Assembly: GCF_026000115.1 (NCBI RefSeq)
Contig: NZ_AP026867.1
Coordinates: 1,457,501 to 1,521,500, forward strand
Direction: 5' to 3'
Length of the DNA: 64,000 nt
Origin: Aureispira anguillae
GTDB lineage: Bacteria > Bacteroidota > Bacteroidia > Chitinophagales > Saprospiraceae
Shown: positions 9,801-19,300 of the stretch, in pieces
How positions within the stretch are numbered: the first letter of the stretch is position 1
Layout of the letters: every line of letters begins with the position of its first letter
Made by a program: the position numbers and the translations under genes
The notes under the pieces: generated by a model
Told to the model about the DNA's origin: nothing
Databases searched by the model: none
Seen by the model: the letters and a program-made list of their open reading frames with translations, nothing else

Positions 9801-11337
9801 TAATCACTTAACTAGTGTTGTTAGTCAAATTAAGTATTTGTATGATTCCAAAGGAAATCGTGTTGCAAAAACTTATGATCCTAATATTAATTTAGGAGGA
9901 TCAACCGATGCTATTACAACTTATTATATACGTGATGGATTAGGAGCTATTTTAGCTATCTACCAAAAAGAAGTTTTAAATCCTAATACTATAATTAAGG
10001 TCAAGGATAGAATGCTTTATGGTAGTCAGCGTTTGGGAAGTTATAGTAATTCGATTAACTTAGCGACTAATTCAGAGATTGTAAGAACTTCTAATCCAAA
10101 TTATGATAATTTATATTTTCGAACATTAGGAAATAGGAGTTATGAGATTCCAGATCATTTGGGAAATGTGTTTATGGTTTTGTCCGATCAAAAAGAAAGC
10201 ACAAGTACTGGATATGAAGCACAAATTAAGAGCTATAAACAGTATTATCCATTTGGTTGGGAAATGCCAAGGAGAAAATATAATGCAGAAAATTATCGTT
10301 TTGGGTTTAATGGTAAAGAAGATGATAGACATGAATGGGGAAATTCTCTAATTCAGGATTATGGAATGCGACTTTATAGTCCCTCAATAGGAAGGTTTTT
10401 GTCTGTAGACCCTTTAGCTCCTGATTATCCATGGAATTCTGTTTATGCTTTTGCTGAAAACAGAGTTGTTGATGGGGTGGATTTAGATGGTGGAGAATGG
10501 AAGCATTTTAGTTTAACTTTTGATAAGTTTGGGAAAGTACTTTTAAAGTACATGGGTGAAGAACTTTATGACCCTCCAGTAGAATTAATTATAGGGTCCT
10601 ACACTCCCAAAAAAGGGAGATTGTTTTTGCTTCATCACAATGGATATAGATATACATTTAGTTCCTATGGGCAGTTGATGAAAACGGCTTTTGCAGAAGA
10701 CAGAGAAAAAATTCTAGAAAAGCAAAGTACAGTTGAAGCCACCTTAAATCCTATTCTTGCACTAGGTCAATTAGGTGAACAAGTGAGTCTTGCAATGGGG
10801 ATACTTGATGTAGCTCAATTAGGAAAGGGGATTTATAAACTAAAACCAAAGTTTTTAGAAAAAATAACTAAAATGAGGACTAAGGCCTCTACCCAACTAA
10901 AAACAGCGATGGAGAAAGCAGGAACAGTTTTTAATAGAGCAAAAGGTGTGGCTGAGGAAGCTCATCATTTAATACCAACGACTTTGATTAACCCTAAGCG
11001 ATGGGATGATGCTGCTGTTTTTGTGAAAAAGGCTGTTTTAGAAGGTGGTTTTAATTTGAATGGGGCATTAAATGGAATGGCTGTTCCTCAGGATATTCAT
11101 AGAATGAAAAAAATATTTGATCATCCTGATTATTCTAAATTAATTGAAAAATATGTCTTAGATTACAAAAAAGCAATTGGAACGAAATATACGGGAATGC
11201 AAGCTAGGAATTATTTAGAAACTGTAATTATTCCTAAAGTAGCAAAGCAAGTAGAGGAAGCTAAGGATGCCAAAATAAGGTTAGATGACTATGCAATACC
11301 TATATTAGAAGAATTAGAAAAAATATCAACACCTTAA
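3811..11337 (+). CDS. SprB-repeat/Rhs polymorphic toxin with C-terminal AHH nuclease
   Basis: 2508 residues. Signal peptide at 1-19 (MKTFLFLIHLLLLSSFLYGA). Two copies of a 172-residue unit follow (both contain YTGEDYQLQWSINGGDPF), then a series of Ig-like/SprB-like repeats (VTVTDANGC type) to about residue 1385. YD/Rhs repeats fill about 1420-2110. The Rhs-associated core is at about 2114-2232 (PDHLGNVFMVL, GFNGKEDD, SIGRFLSVDPLAPDYPW, ending DGVDLDGGEW where the usual DPDG lies). The C-terminus carries the AHH motif (A2384-H2385-H2386), NG at 2417-2418 and 2421-2422, and H2430, matching AHH-type HNH/EndoVII nucleases. By family knowledge the core is the autoproteolytic end of the Rhs cage and the tip is a DNase injected into competitors. 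No T9SS domain is present. Base composition drops sharply at about 8400, within the YD-repeat region. The next gene starts 4 bases after the stop. Confidence 0.9.
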   Translation: MKTFLFLIHLLLLSSFLYGAPEPTISITHACNGKSASIAYSYTGEDYQLQWSINGGDPFITKPGAGTLSEATLGEYEVYLLIPGKREYNYYGPFTYKVLDLTPSFSLVKSNDCNGISNDASIQITLNTVHAGYTYTAELKDASNRVVESVRMSGNSHTFGGLAGGNYTVEVWVGEECSYGEAIILQDEEDCPPRPNITIHHACNGNPGHIDYSYTGEDYQLQWSINGGDPFITKPGAGTLEPAVAGTYVVHLLIPGKFNYTYYGPYTYQLLDLTPTFSVAEGNACNGISGDATIKATLTTMHAGYTYTATLKNSNNQVLQSVTMTSTSHTFTGLSAGNYMVEIDAGEECSYGESVIVKDEDLSFLVATTAKTCHDIGGDLEITLPNFQSGATYTVTLTSNDPTSFLGPNTNQVTTFTQTTSSYTLPNVAVGDYTVTVNNGTCSGSQLVTVEAAGVDIIPTLQNKGTCYWQFNATMIGGATATNYTWFFKDHTGAIIPAQNISTIGDLATNTLNTSWAKVVVTTTDGCTYEKEINPSTDLFLNNQLPDLFPYNANCGQSNGSIGVDWFLKLNNQFTITQVVLKQTPSGPAIQTITPNSNDYNASFQGLAAGTYYVDFVSNSGCHTNENLPLMVTVGDDPIEIKGTVHYICSNNAVYITVDDPTTGFNYSWKDPSGAILLGQNTSTLMINSALVGSYEVTVSNGTCTASKYFHVSAVNLGASVVIDQPNCSVDGSLDLHISNEIGLPYTVTSSSDPSNPITVSSIGWSGFNHSFPVSTDGTYSITITNAFGCSQVLSNLVVQDEGLIVRFQDIQNPTSCKVDDGSLDASDVQGGVAPYTYLWNTGGTNPIITNLKLGQTYTVTVTDANGCTGTIGHTFNNSVHGIQDIVYSWDGPTCSGGNHGTLYAILTDPAPSPTVSYIWKDAQGYTVGTTASLTGVPSGTYHLTVKDGDGCAYQRTVSMPAYNPFYIPSLERLTKCKNGFDGFSIDYDAFTSCANVTVEIYEIFDFTGVLIDQFVMHQNDPSTHVYSNLDLAHSQLHFVVKITDCCGNYIQVPLMYLDNRNNPIDLIEYPTVTTSVSPANCSTPGSVTLTATGSNAPYNCVWEDGFVGHSRTDLLAGTYTVQIMGAGGCTKEEIITVPGANGGAHLMNPHPCNGSISLDPSNIVGGTGPYSISWTHNGGTSQNGTTLSLLGDYVLEITDASGCVTTEYLNIANQIFTVTANTVEPSCAGNDGQIDLTIFNNSCSVSSYNWTGPNNSTYSGHSLDGLIAGTYVYTVIDAHGCTETGNVVVPNNTTLNASVSMAGCLPQVDNITGGKAPYRLVFDALNANPLQATYSLDLPASTVYPFALIDLLEGDYAVSIIDDNGCVFSTVLNTFSQTTSTRAFTNIQMRWTRQEPGPVKVNPATGDSDIVKDDLMQQAQNFLADADKLGGRGDHCKKQGEDALTLDYAMQLEHYTLYYYNLRDELIRTVPPEGVDFIEGTNLTNLLDWRADKNGTTPVPSTTIPNHAMVTQYDYNALGQMVQAKTPNKGKINSFYTSTGILRFSQDAKQAATLPTPLYSYTLYDNLQRVVESGEMYYNGTLTQHVIDNLGLDELPIGAIKDEFMHSYYSTPHVISSVPVTYYNQLGQEQRYLRNNISYTESHQDGIVVTSTYSYDVHNNLEWIRHYIPGLGENYIAYDYDLVSSKMKQLRYNEFSEDRFFHRYEYDEQSKLKKVWTSKDELIWDKDAEYAYYDHGPLKRMELGDDDIQGVDYVYTIQGWLKSVNNPLMNQYGVNSSNETKDFGRDGFSGANEFFLKDAFGYTLGYFEGDFTRESLEQTVDFNTPSLYNGNIPVLSMGINTNALTSSMTGFSSPVDESFIQRSYIYDEWNRIKSSTLQGVNTTTPLTLANLPGNAYTTTYDYDENGNIQHLNRYGDNGLIDELHYNYGVGDLKDQLDFIDDLQGSKNQGDLNARQNYNYDEVGNLTLMQQGDGSTIEEDVEILWRVDGKVKQVNITNHLTSVVSQIKYLYDSKGNRVAKTYDPNINLGGSTDAITTYYIRDGLGAILAIYQKEVLNPNTIIKVKDRMLYGSQRLGSYSNSINLATNSEIVRTSNPNYDNLYFRTLGNRSYEIPDHLGNVFMVLSDQKESTSTGYEAQIKSYKQYYPFGWEMPRRKYNAENYRFGFNGKEDDRHEWGNSLIQDYGMRLYSPSIGRFLSVDPLAPDYPWNSVYAFAENRVVDGVDLDGGEWKHFSLTFDKFGKVLLKYMGEELYDPPVELIIGSYTPKKGRLFLLHHNGYRYTFSSYGQLMKTAFAEDREKILEKQSTVEATLNPILALGQLGEQVSLAMGILDVAQLGKGIYKLKPKFLEKITKMRTKASTQLKTAMEKAGTVFNRAKGVAEEAHHLIPTTLINPKRWDDAAVFVKKAVLEGGFNLNGALNGMAVPQDIHRMKKIFDHPDYSKLIEKYVLDYKKAIGTKYTGMQARNYLETVIIPKVAKQVEEAKDAKIRLDDYAIPILEELEKISTP

Positions 11338-11341
11338 TATT

Positions 11342-12148
11342 ATGTTACATAAAGAGTATGAAAAAACAATTTCAGATCACTTTCAAAATGAGTTACTTGT
11401 AAAGTTATTGATAGAGCAATTAAGACCTAAAGTTTACCTCTCTCTTTTAGAGAGTGGTAACTCTAGGCTGTTTTTATCAAGAATTGGTGGGACACCAATT
11501 GTACCTAAGGGCAAAAAATCTTTTATTGAATCTCAGGGCAATTCTATGAGTTTTATTGGTTTGTTAAATTGTGCAGATTTATCAAAATACCACGATGAAC
11601 TTTTATTTCCATCAGAGGGTTATCTAATGTTTTATTGTGATTTAAAAGATATGGAAAGTCAGATTGTTTTTTATGAAAAAGATAAAAACAATTTAATTGC
11701 TTTTACACCTGTATCTGACGAATCTATTTTATTAGAAAATGAGATTGTTTTCAAACAAGGAATGTCAATCCCTCCTTTTGGCTCTGATGTTTATAAAAAA
11801 GAAATAGAAATACCAGCTTATGAAAAAGGCATTGATATTGATATGATTCAATACATGGATTTAGAAAGAGAATTGTCAGGAGGAACAGATCACAATATAC
11901 TAGGGTTGCCTTATGGCTTACAGCAAGATCCATCCTATTTTTGGGCTGCTAACTATTTAGATTCTGACGAAGAGATAATTATTGAAAAAGAACGGAATGA
12001 GTTTTATCTTTTATTGCAAGTAAACATAGCTGATGATACTTTGGGATTAGATATAGATAGAGTTGAAGCGATGTTATACTTTGGTATTCATAAAAAAGAT
12101 TTAATACAAAAAAAGTTTTCTAATACATTGTTGGTACATCAAATTTGA
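11342..12148 (+). CDS. DUF1963 (YwqG-like) protein, probable immunity protein
   Basis: 268 residues with no signal peptide, so cytoplasmic. It resembles the DUF1963/YwqG family: an N-terminal segment LFLSRIGGTPIVPKG, then SFIGLLNCADLSKYHDE and LLFPSEGYLMFYCDL, a Q-rich middle (GLPYGLQQDPSYFW) and a C-terminal LLLQVNIADDT...GIHKKDL. The last block is the conserved 'water-soluble reader' end of this family. It starts 4 bases after the AHH-toxin stop and shares the same AT-rich composition, which is the position where the cognate immunity gene of an Rhs toxin normally lies. DUF1963-type proteins occur next to polymorphic toxins. I infer that it neutralises the AHH nuclease; the following DUF4303-like gene is the alternative candidate. 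Confidence 0.8.
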   Translation: MLHKEYEKTISDHFQNELLVKLLIEQLRPKVYLSLLESGNSRLFLSRIGGTPIVPKGKKSFIESQGNSMSFIGLLNCADLSKYHDELLFPSEGYLMFYCDLKDMESQIVFYEKDKNNLIAFTPVSDESILLENEIVFKQGMSIPPFGSDVYKKEIEIPAYEKGIDIDMIQYMDLERELSGGTDHNILGLPYGLQQDPSYFWAANYLDSDEEIIIEKERNEFYLLLQVNIADDTLGLDIDRVEAMLYFGIHKKDLIQKKFSNTLLVHQI

Positions 12149-12158
12149 ACAACTAAAA

Positions 12159-12707
12159 ATGAACAGGGAACAATTTGTAACACAACTTAAAACAATCGCA
12201 ACAGATTTGTTTACAGAACTAAATAAAGAAAATGAGATCTATCAATTTGGAGTGTATACAGATTCTGATGCTGCTACAATAAGTTTGTGTTACAATACGT
12301 ATAAAAACTTCGCAGATAATCTCCGAAGGAGTTTTCTTGTGGTAAGAACCATTGCAACATATGCTCGATGGGACATGTCTTCGTGGATAGAGATAGAAGA
12401 AGGGGAAGAAAAGTTAGATGATTTAAATCTTTTTTTAGAAGACAATGAAGTGATTGATAAAGAAGAAATTTATGATTGGATGTTTCAGGCGCTCAAGGAA
12501 ATGAAAGAAGAAAATGTCTTTCGTGAAACAGAAGATGATTTTATTCTCAATCTACATGTTTCTGATGAATATATCGACCAAAGAATGTGTGAAAGATTAT
12601 TGGTATTACTAGGGGAGAGCAAACTACAAGAGTTTCGAAAAGATATGGAGGGTAGAGGACTTACCCATGATGCTATTTTATTTTTGGACGCTATAAAAAT
12701 TGCTTAG
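12159..12707 (+). CDS. DUF4303-like protein, probable second immunity protein
   Basis: 182 residues, acidic and cytoplasmic. The N-terminus FGVYTDSDAATISLCYNT followed by a conserved Trp/Glu region (TYARWDMSSWIEIEEGEE) and a C-terminal helical half is the pattern of DUF4303, a family found in toxin-immunity neighbourhoods. It begins 10 bases after the DUF1963-like gene and is closed by a strong hairpin terminator at 12724-12760, so it is the last gene of the toxin transcript. It could be a second, orphan immunity gene retained from an earlier toxin tip, or it could act with the first gene. Family assignment is from motif memory only. Confidence 0.75.
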   Translation: MNREQFVTQLKTIATDLFTELNKENEIYQFGVYTDSDAATISLCYNTYKNFADNLRRSFLVVRTIATYARWDMSSWIEIEEGEEKLDDLNLFLEDNEVIDKEEIYDWMFQALKEMKEENVFRETEDDFILNLHVSDEYIDQRMCERLLVLLGESKLQEFRKDMEGRGLTHDAILFLDAIKIA

Positions 12708-12723
12708 ATTAAATATAGCTTTT

Positions 12724-12760
12724 AGAAATTATTTGGCTATTAGCCAAATAATTTCTTTTT
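12724..12760 (+). terminator. Rho-independent terminator of toxin-immunity operon
   Basis: A perfect 15 bp stem (12724-12738 with 12742-12756, arm AGAAATTATTTGGCT) with a 3-base loop is followed by a run of T. It lies 17 bases after the DUF4303-like stop. Confidence 0.8.
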
Positions 12761-12814
12761 AACTTAACTATTAGCAAAAAGCTGTGTAGTTATTGTATTA
12801 GGTGTAAAACACAA

Positions 12815-13267
12815 ATGGAAATATTATTTAGCTCAGATAGAGCATTTACATTAGAACATTACAATGCTGAGAAGGGCTTGTTGTTAATACGAAGTCCTAT
12901 GTATTTCATGGATCCTTCTATAAAAAATGTTGATTTAATGTTTTCTTATACCAATTACATAGGGATTCCGATTACACTACATGGAATTAAACTAAGAGCT
13001 GGTACAGAAGAAGAGTACAACGTATTTTTAGAACCATTAAAAAACATTGCCTTACATACCAGTAACATGTTTTCAGAAAAAGATTTTTTTGCTATAGAAT
13101 CTCAGGGAGGAGTATTTTACATCTTAGCGAGTCAATACGCAATTGATGAAAATGTCATACCTATTGAAGAAACAATAGTAGCAGATCCTCCAACAATAGA
13201 CGGCTGGAACAGTAAACACAAAGAACATTATGAAGCGTTGATCTGGAAAAAAAGAACAGAACAATAA
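12815..13267 (+). CDS. Small unknown protein in immunity-gene position
   Basis: 150 residues, beginning MEILFSSDRAFTLEHYNAEK, with no signal peptide or transmembrane segment. It reads as a compact alpha/beta protein (RSPMYFMDPSIKNVDLMFSY in the first third, GGVFYILASQYAIDEN in the last). I do not recognise the family. It stands between the terminator of the toxin operon and a second terminator at 13299-13339, so it is a single-gene transcript. Its low GC matches the immunity genes rather than the following adhesin. Position suggests an extra or orphan immunity protein; this is inference only. Confidence 0.7.
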   Translation: MEILFSSDRAFTLEHYNAEKGLLLIRSPMYFMDPSIKNVDLMFSYTNYIGIPITLHGIKLRAGTEEEYNVFLEPLKNIALHTSNMFSEKDFFAIESQGGVFYILASQYAIDENVIPIEETIVADPPTIDGWNSKHKEHYEALIWKKRTEQ

Positions 13268-13298
13268 TCTTTTAAAAAATAGCAATTGTTGAACAAAC

Positions 13299-13339
13299 AA
13301 ATGGTCAGTTGTAGTCATACAGTACTGACCATTTTTTTT
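13299..13339 (+). terminator. Rho-independent terminator just upstream of SprB adhesin
   Basis: An 11 bp perfect stem (13299-13309 AAATGGTCAGT with 13324-13334) with a 14-base loop runs into a T tract ending at 13339. It ends only 21 bases before the ATG at 13361, leaving no room for a promoter between. Confidence 0.75.
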
Positions 13340-13360
13340 AGCCTTAATGAATAACATTCC

Positions 13361-16300
13361 ATGAAACAACTAATCCTTCTAATCGGCTTTTTATTAGCAA
13401 TAAGCAGCACCGCCGTTGGGCAGTTAACCGTACAAAACAACTTGACCGCTCAGCAGCTTGCCAACAACTTAGCAGGGCCGAATGTTACGGTATACAACGC
13501 CGTCTTGTACGATACCGTTCACGTACAAACAGGAACCTTCAATTACCAAGGCAGTGATTTGGGCTTGAATGCAGGAGTGATTCTTTCTAGTGGCAATGTT
13601 ATGGATGCGATTGGCCCCAACAGCCAAAGCGGAACATCGGGAGGACAGATGCTGCCCTTTTACGATACCGACACGATCTTGGAAGCCATTGTAGGCACAA
13701 ACATCAACGATTACACCTATTTGGAATTTGAATTTGAAGTACAAGGAGATGAAATTGCTTTTAATTACATCTTTCTTTCCGAGGAATACAATGAATTTAT
13801 TAATGCCAGTTACAACGATGCCTTTGCCTTTGTGATTAGCGGCCCAGGGATTGTAGGAGAAGAAAATCTAGCAATAGTCCCCAATACCACAGCCCCAATT
13901 ACCGTTCATTCCATCAACAACAACACTCATTGGCAATACTACATCGACAATGATTTTGGCACAGGAACAGTCAATATTGAATTTGATGGATTTACTCAAT
14001 TGTTGACCGCCAGAAAAACAGGCTTACAGCCATGTGCCGTTTATAAACTTTCTTTGCGAATAGCAGACGGTCAAGACGATTTATACGATTCTGCCGTTAT
14101 GTTAGAAGCCAATTCTTTAGTTTCTAATTCCATACAAGTAGTTGGAACAACTTATAGTGCTGATACCACGGCTTTAGAAGGCTGCATTCCTGCAAAATAT
14201 ACCTTTGATTTAGGCTATACCGCCACACAAGATTTGAACATTCCTATTCGATTAGAAGGGACGGCACTGAATGGAATCGATTATCAATACATTGATTCTT
14301 TTGTTACCATACCTCAGGGACAATCCTCTTCAACGCTTATTCTTAACGCCTTACAAGATGGCTTGGTAGAAGGAAGAGAAGTCATAGAGTTGATCTATCG
14401 TCCTTCAACATCTATCTGCGTGCCAGAGGACACCGTACGTTTATACATTGATGATGCTGCCCCAATTTCATATCATACGATTGGAAGCAATTTAACCTGT
14501 CCGAATGACTCGTCAGGAAGCATACAACTAACGATAACAGGAGGAAGCCCCCCTTACCAGATTCAGTATATGGATACCAGTACTCATGTGCTTCAGAATA
14601 TCCCAGACACTAGCTTGCCGATTATAGGGCTTCCTGCGGCAACTTATTGGGTAGAAGTATTGGATCAGTATGGCTGTACCGCAGAAGCCATTGTTGCAGG
14701 AGGCTTGTACAATGCAGGACAAACATTTTTGCCAGATGGTACAGGAGCAGCTTATACCAACAGCATTGCAATTAATGATTTTAATGTAGGGCAAACCTTA
14801 AGTTCTATTCACCAAATCAATGCGATTTGTGCTACCCTAGAACATTCTTATGCAGGAGATTTAAGCATAGACCTAATTGCCCCTAATGGTGCTGTTATCC
14901 AATTAAAAGGAGTAGGGAATACAGGGTCGGCAGTCGCAGCATGCAATTTGGGTGAGCCCGTTGCCTCTGGTCCAACAGACAATTGGAGTTATAGCAATTT
15001 ATCGGCAGGAGTAGGTTATCAATATTGTTGGACAAATAATGCTACTTATCCAACCATGACAGGAATGATTGCCCCCAGTCACCCTGGTCCACCACCAACA
15101 TATACTTATACCACCTTAGCAGGGAACAGCTATACCGATTATTATTTACCAGCAGGTTCTTATACTCCCAGACAAAATTTCTTTGGATTATTGGGCAGCC
15201 CTTTGAATGGAAACTGGACGCTTCGCCTTACCGACAACTATGCACAAGATAATGGTTACTTATTTGATTGGAGCATTAGCCTAAAGGCTGATTTACCAGA
15301 TTCTATTGTTACCTTACAAGAACCTCCTGTGCCAACCATAACACCTGTCTTAAACAACCCTTCCTGCAATGGATCAGATGGAAGCATTAATTTGTCAATT
15401 GGTGGTTTGTTTCCTCCTTATTCCTATTTGTGGTCTACAGGCGACACGACTCAGCACATCAATGGATTGGCAGCAGGGAGTTATGGGGTAAGTTTGACAG
15501 ATGGGAACAGTTGCCTGCATCAAAAAAACATTACTCTTTCCAATGTTTCTGGACCTGTGGTGTCTGCGGTTGTGAATGCAGAAGCTTGTGTAGGAAGTTC
15601 AGATGGGAGCATTGATTTATCAACAGGAAGTGGAAACCTGAACTTTAGTTGGTCCAATAATGAAACGACAGAGGATATAATAAACCTAGCTGCTGGGCTT
15701 TATACCGTAACGATTTCGGATAGTTCTAATTGTCAAACCATTGCTAAGTATACCATTCCACAAGCAGTACCTATGTATACCACAGCATCTATTGTGCATG
15801 AAAATTGTGGCGATCAGGAAGGAGAAATTAACTTGAATGTAAGAGGCGGGGCAGCTCCTTATCATTATCAATGGTCCAATGGAGCGACCGTTCAACAAGT
15901 GCAAGATTTAGTGCAAGGAACCTATCAGGTAACGATTACAGATGCGAATAATTGTATAAAAGTAGATAGCTTTGAATTGCTTAATTTAGTAGGGAATTGC
16001 GTCCGCAATTGCGATTTGCAGCTCGTTAATACACAGATAATGGATGAAACCTGCGCCAATGGGAGCGGAAGCATAGAACTTATGGCTCAATCTACGGGGG
16101 GTACAATTGCTTATGTATGGTCCAATAGTCTTACCGATAATAGAATAAGTAACTTATCAGAAGGAATGTACCAAGTGACGATTTCGGATGCAAGCGGTTG
16201 TCATTTAGTGGATTCTTTTGAGATTAAGAACCAAACGAATGGACTAGCAATTGCAGCAATAAACTCAGTAAATGAACATTGTAGCAGAGGAAATGGCACG

Positions 16301-19300
16301 CTCGAAATTTATGCTGTTGGTGGAATTTTGCCTTATGCTTATCAATGGTCGAATGATTCTAGCAGTTCAAGAATAACCAATTTGTCACAAGGAATTTATA
16401 CCTGTACCATTACCGATGCAAGTGCCTGTTCAATTGTTATTTCAGATACAATTTTTAATGAAACAGGAAGCTTTCAATTGAGTTATGAGAATACAGTAGA
16501 TGCAAGTTGCAACGATTCTACAGGGTCAATTGATATTACAAGAACAGGAGGGGAATGGCCGTATACTTATTTGTGGTCCAATGGAGCAACAACTGAAGAT
16601 TTAAGAGCCATTCCAGCAGGAAATTATTCTTGCACCATTAGTGAAAATCGAGGTTGTTTGATTGTAACACCAACGTATAGAATAAGCAATGATGCTGGCA
16701 ATTTTCAGCTCAATAATATTGATGTTGATCCCGAAATTTGTGGCAATGCAGCAGGAGAAATTCGACTCACTATGACTGGTGGTATTATGCCCTATCATTA
16801 TCTTTGGAGCACAGGGGATACAACCAATAGGATCGAACAATTGTCTTCAGGAATTTATGAAGTAACCATTACCGATTCGATGGGCTGCAAACTAGAACAA
16901 TCCAATCTAATTGTAGGAAATACAAGTGGTCATTTGAGTGTTGATGCGACTCAGGTGATAAATGAAAACTGTTCTGATGGTACAGGAAGTATTTATTTAT
17001 CTACTTCAGGAAACAGTGGGGCGCTGGCTTATCAATGGAATACGGGCTCTAATGCCCCTGGTTTATCTAATTTGAGTGCTGGGCTTTATCGTTGCACCAT
17101 ATCAGATACTTTAGGTTGTACAGTCGTTCACCATGCACAAGTTGTTAATCAAGTTGGTGACCTAGCACTAGCAAGCAGCCAACTTACCAATGAAAGTTGT
17201 ACGCAACAAAATGGAGCAATAGAGATTGGGATAACAGGAGGAAGTTTGCCCTATGCTTATCAGTGGTCAACGGCTGACACCACCAAAGATTTGAACAACT
17301 TAAGTCAAGGAATGTATACCTGTACCATTACGGATAATTTAGGTTGTAAAATCATAAAAGACTTTAGGCTTACCAATACAACAAATTCATACTTGTTGAT
17401 GCCACCAAGGGTCGTACATGAACATTGCAATAACAGTGCTGGTGCAATAGACATTCACCTTATTAATAACAATCTACCTTTGTCGTATCAATGGTCGAAT
17501 GGAGCGAGTACCGAAGATATAACCAATTTGAGTCAAGGAACGTATACCTGCACCCTTACGGATAGTGCTAATTGCCAAGTTATTTTAGGACCTTATTCTA
17601 TTTTGAATACATCTGCAACAGTGCTAGGAGCAAGCCATCTTAGCCACGAAGTTTGCAACCAACAGAATGGCGCAATTGATCTTACAATAATCAGCGGAAA
17701 TCCGCCTTATACCTATCAATGGTCGAATGGAGCAAGCACCGAAGACATAACCAATTTGGGGCAAGGAACATATACCTGCACCCTTACTGACTCCTTAGGA
17801 TGCACGAGCATAATCACCGAAACGATTCAATCAACAGTAGGCAATTTTTCCATTGCAGGGGTTAATATTACAGATGAACATTGCACGAATCATTTAGGAA
17901 GTATTGACTTGTCGATTCAAGGAGGAAATTCGCCTTATACCTATCAGTGGTCGAATGGAGCGAGTACCCAAGATCTAGCCAACCTAAATCAGGGAACCTA
18001 TAGCGTCACCGTAGAGGATGCCAATACTTGTCAGCTTACGGCAACCTATGTTGTCAATAATTTTTCAGGCAATCTACAAATTGCCAACATTGCACAATCG
18101 CCAGAGGTTTGTGGAAACGGTCAAGGCGCAATAGATGTTACAATAATCAACGGGCAAGTTCCTTATACCTATCAATGGTCCAATGGGGCAAGCACCCAAG
18201 ATGTGTTGAATTTATCGAGTGGAATCTATACACAAACTATTACAGACCATAACGGTTGTTCTATTGTTCATTCTAATTATATCAGCAATAGTTCTGGAAC
18301 CCTTTTTATAGATAATCTAACCCAAGTAGATGAACGTTGTAATCAGCAAAATGGCGCTATAAATTTAGCTGTTTTAGGAGGAACAATGCCGTATACTTAT
18401 CAGTGGTCAAACGGTGACACCACAGCAGTTGTTGCTGGGCTAAGGGATGGGATTTATACTTGTCTCATTACAGATGCTACAGGTTGTACGCTAAGCAGTA
18501 CCAGTATACTGAATGATTTAGGGGCTGATTTGCAAATTTCTAATGTAACCGTTTTAGACAACCATTGTGCTAAAGCCAATGGAGCGATCCAGGCCAGGGT
18601 AACAGGCGGAAACCAACCCTATACCTATCAATGGACGTCCAGTACAGCCCATCAATGCGGCAATTATGTCTTAAATATGCATATCCCTTTTGTGACAATA
18701 GGATCGGGCTGGTGGTCCAACCCTATTGCTGCGGTAAGAGTGTCTATTAATAACAGTATTTATGGTTATTATGCCGTTCCGATGGGGTGGAATAAAAATT
18801 TTGAGTCGGCCCTAATTCCCGTTTGTGCTGGAGATAGCATTCAATTAGAATACTTGGGTAATACATCCTATCTATACGCTTATGAATTATTAGATGGGCA
18901 GGGCAATGTACTTTTTCAAGATTGGCCAGCTTCGGATACAGGGATAACCTATCGTGATGCAGTCAGGAGTATCGCTGTAGGGCAAGGAACCAATTATTAT
19001 TCAGGGATTACAGGCGGTAATTATACCCTAATGGTGACGGATAGCAATGGCTGTACGGTCAATCAAACAATTCCTCTAAATAACCTTAGTGATTCTTTAC
19101 AATTGGATCAGGTCAATCTATTGAACGAGACTTGCGGTAATGCGAATGGTTCCATTCATTTAGCGCTATCAGGCAGCAACGCCCCCGCTTATTCGTGGAG
19201 TACAGGAGCCATTACACCAAGCATTCAGGATTTAAGAGCAGGAACCTATGGGCTTACCGTTACCGACGAAACAGGCTGTTCATTGACCGATACCTATACC

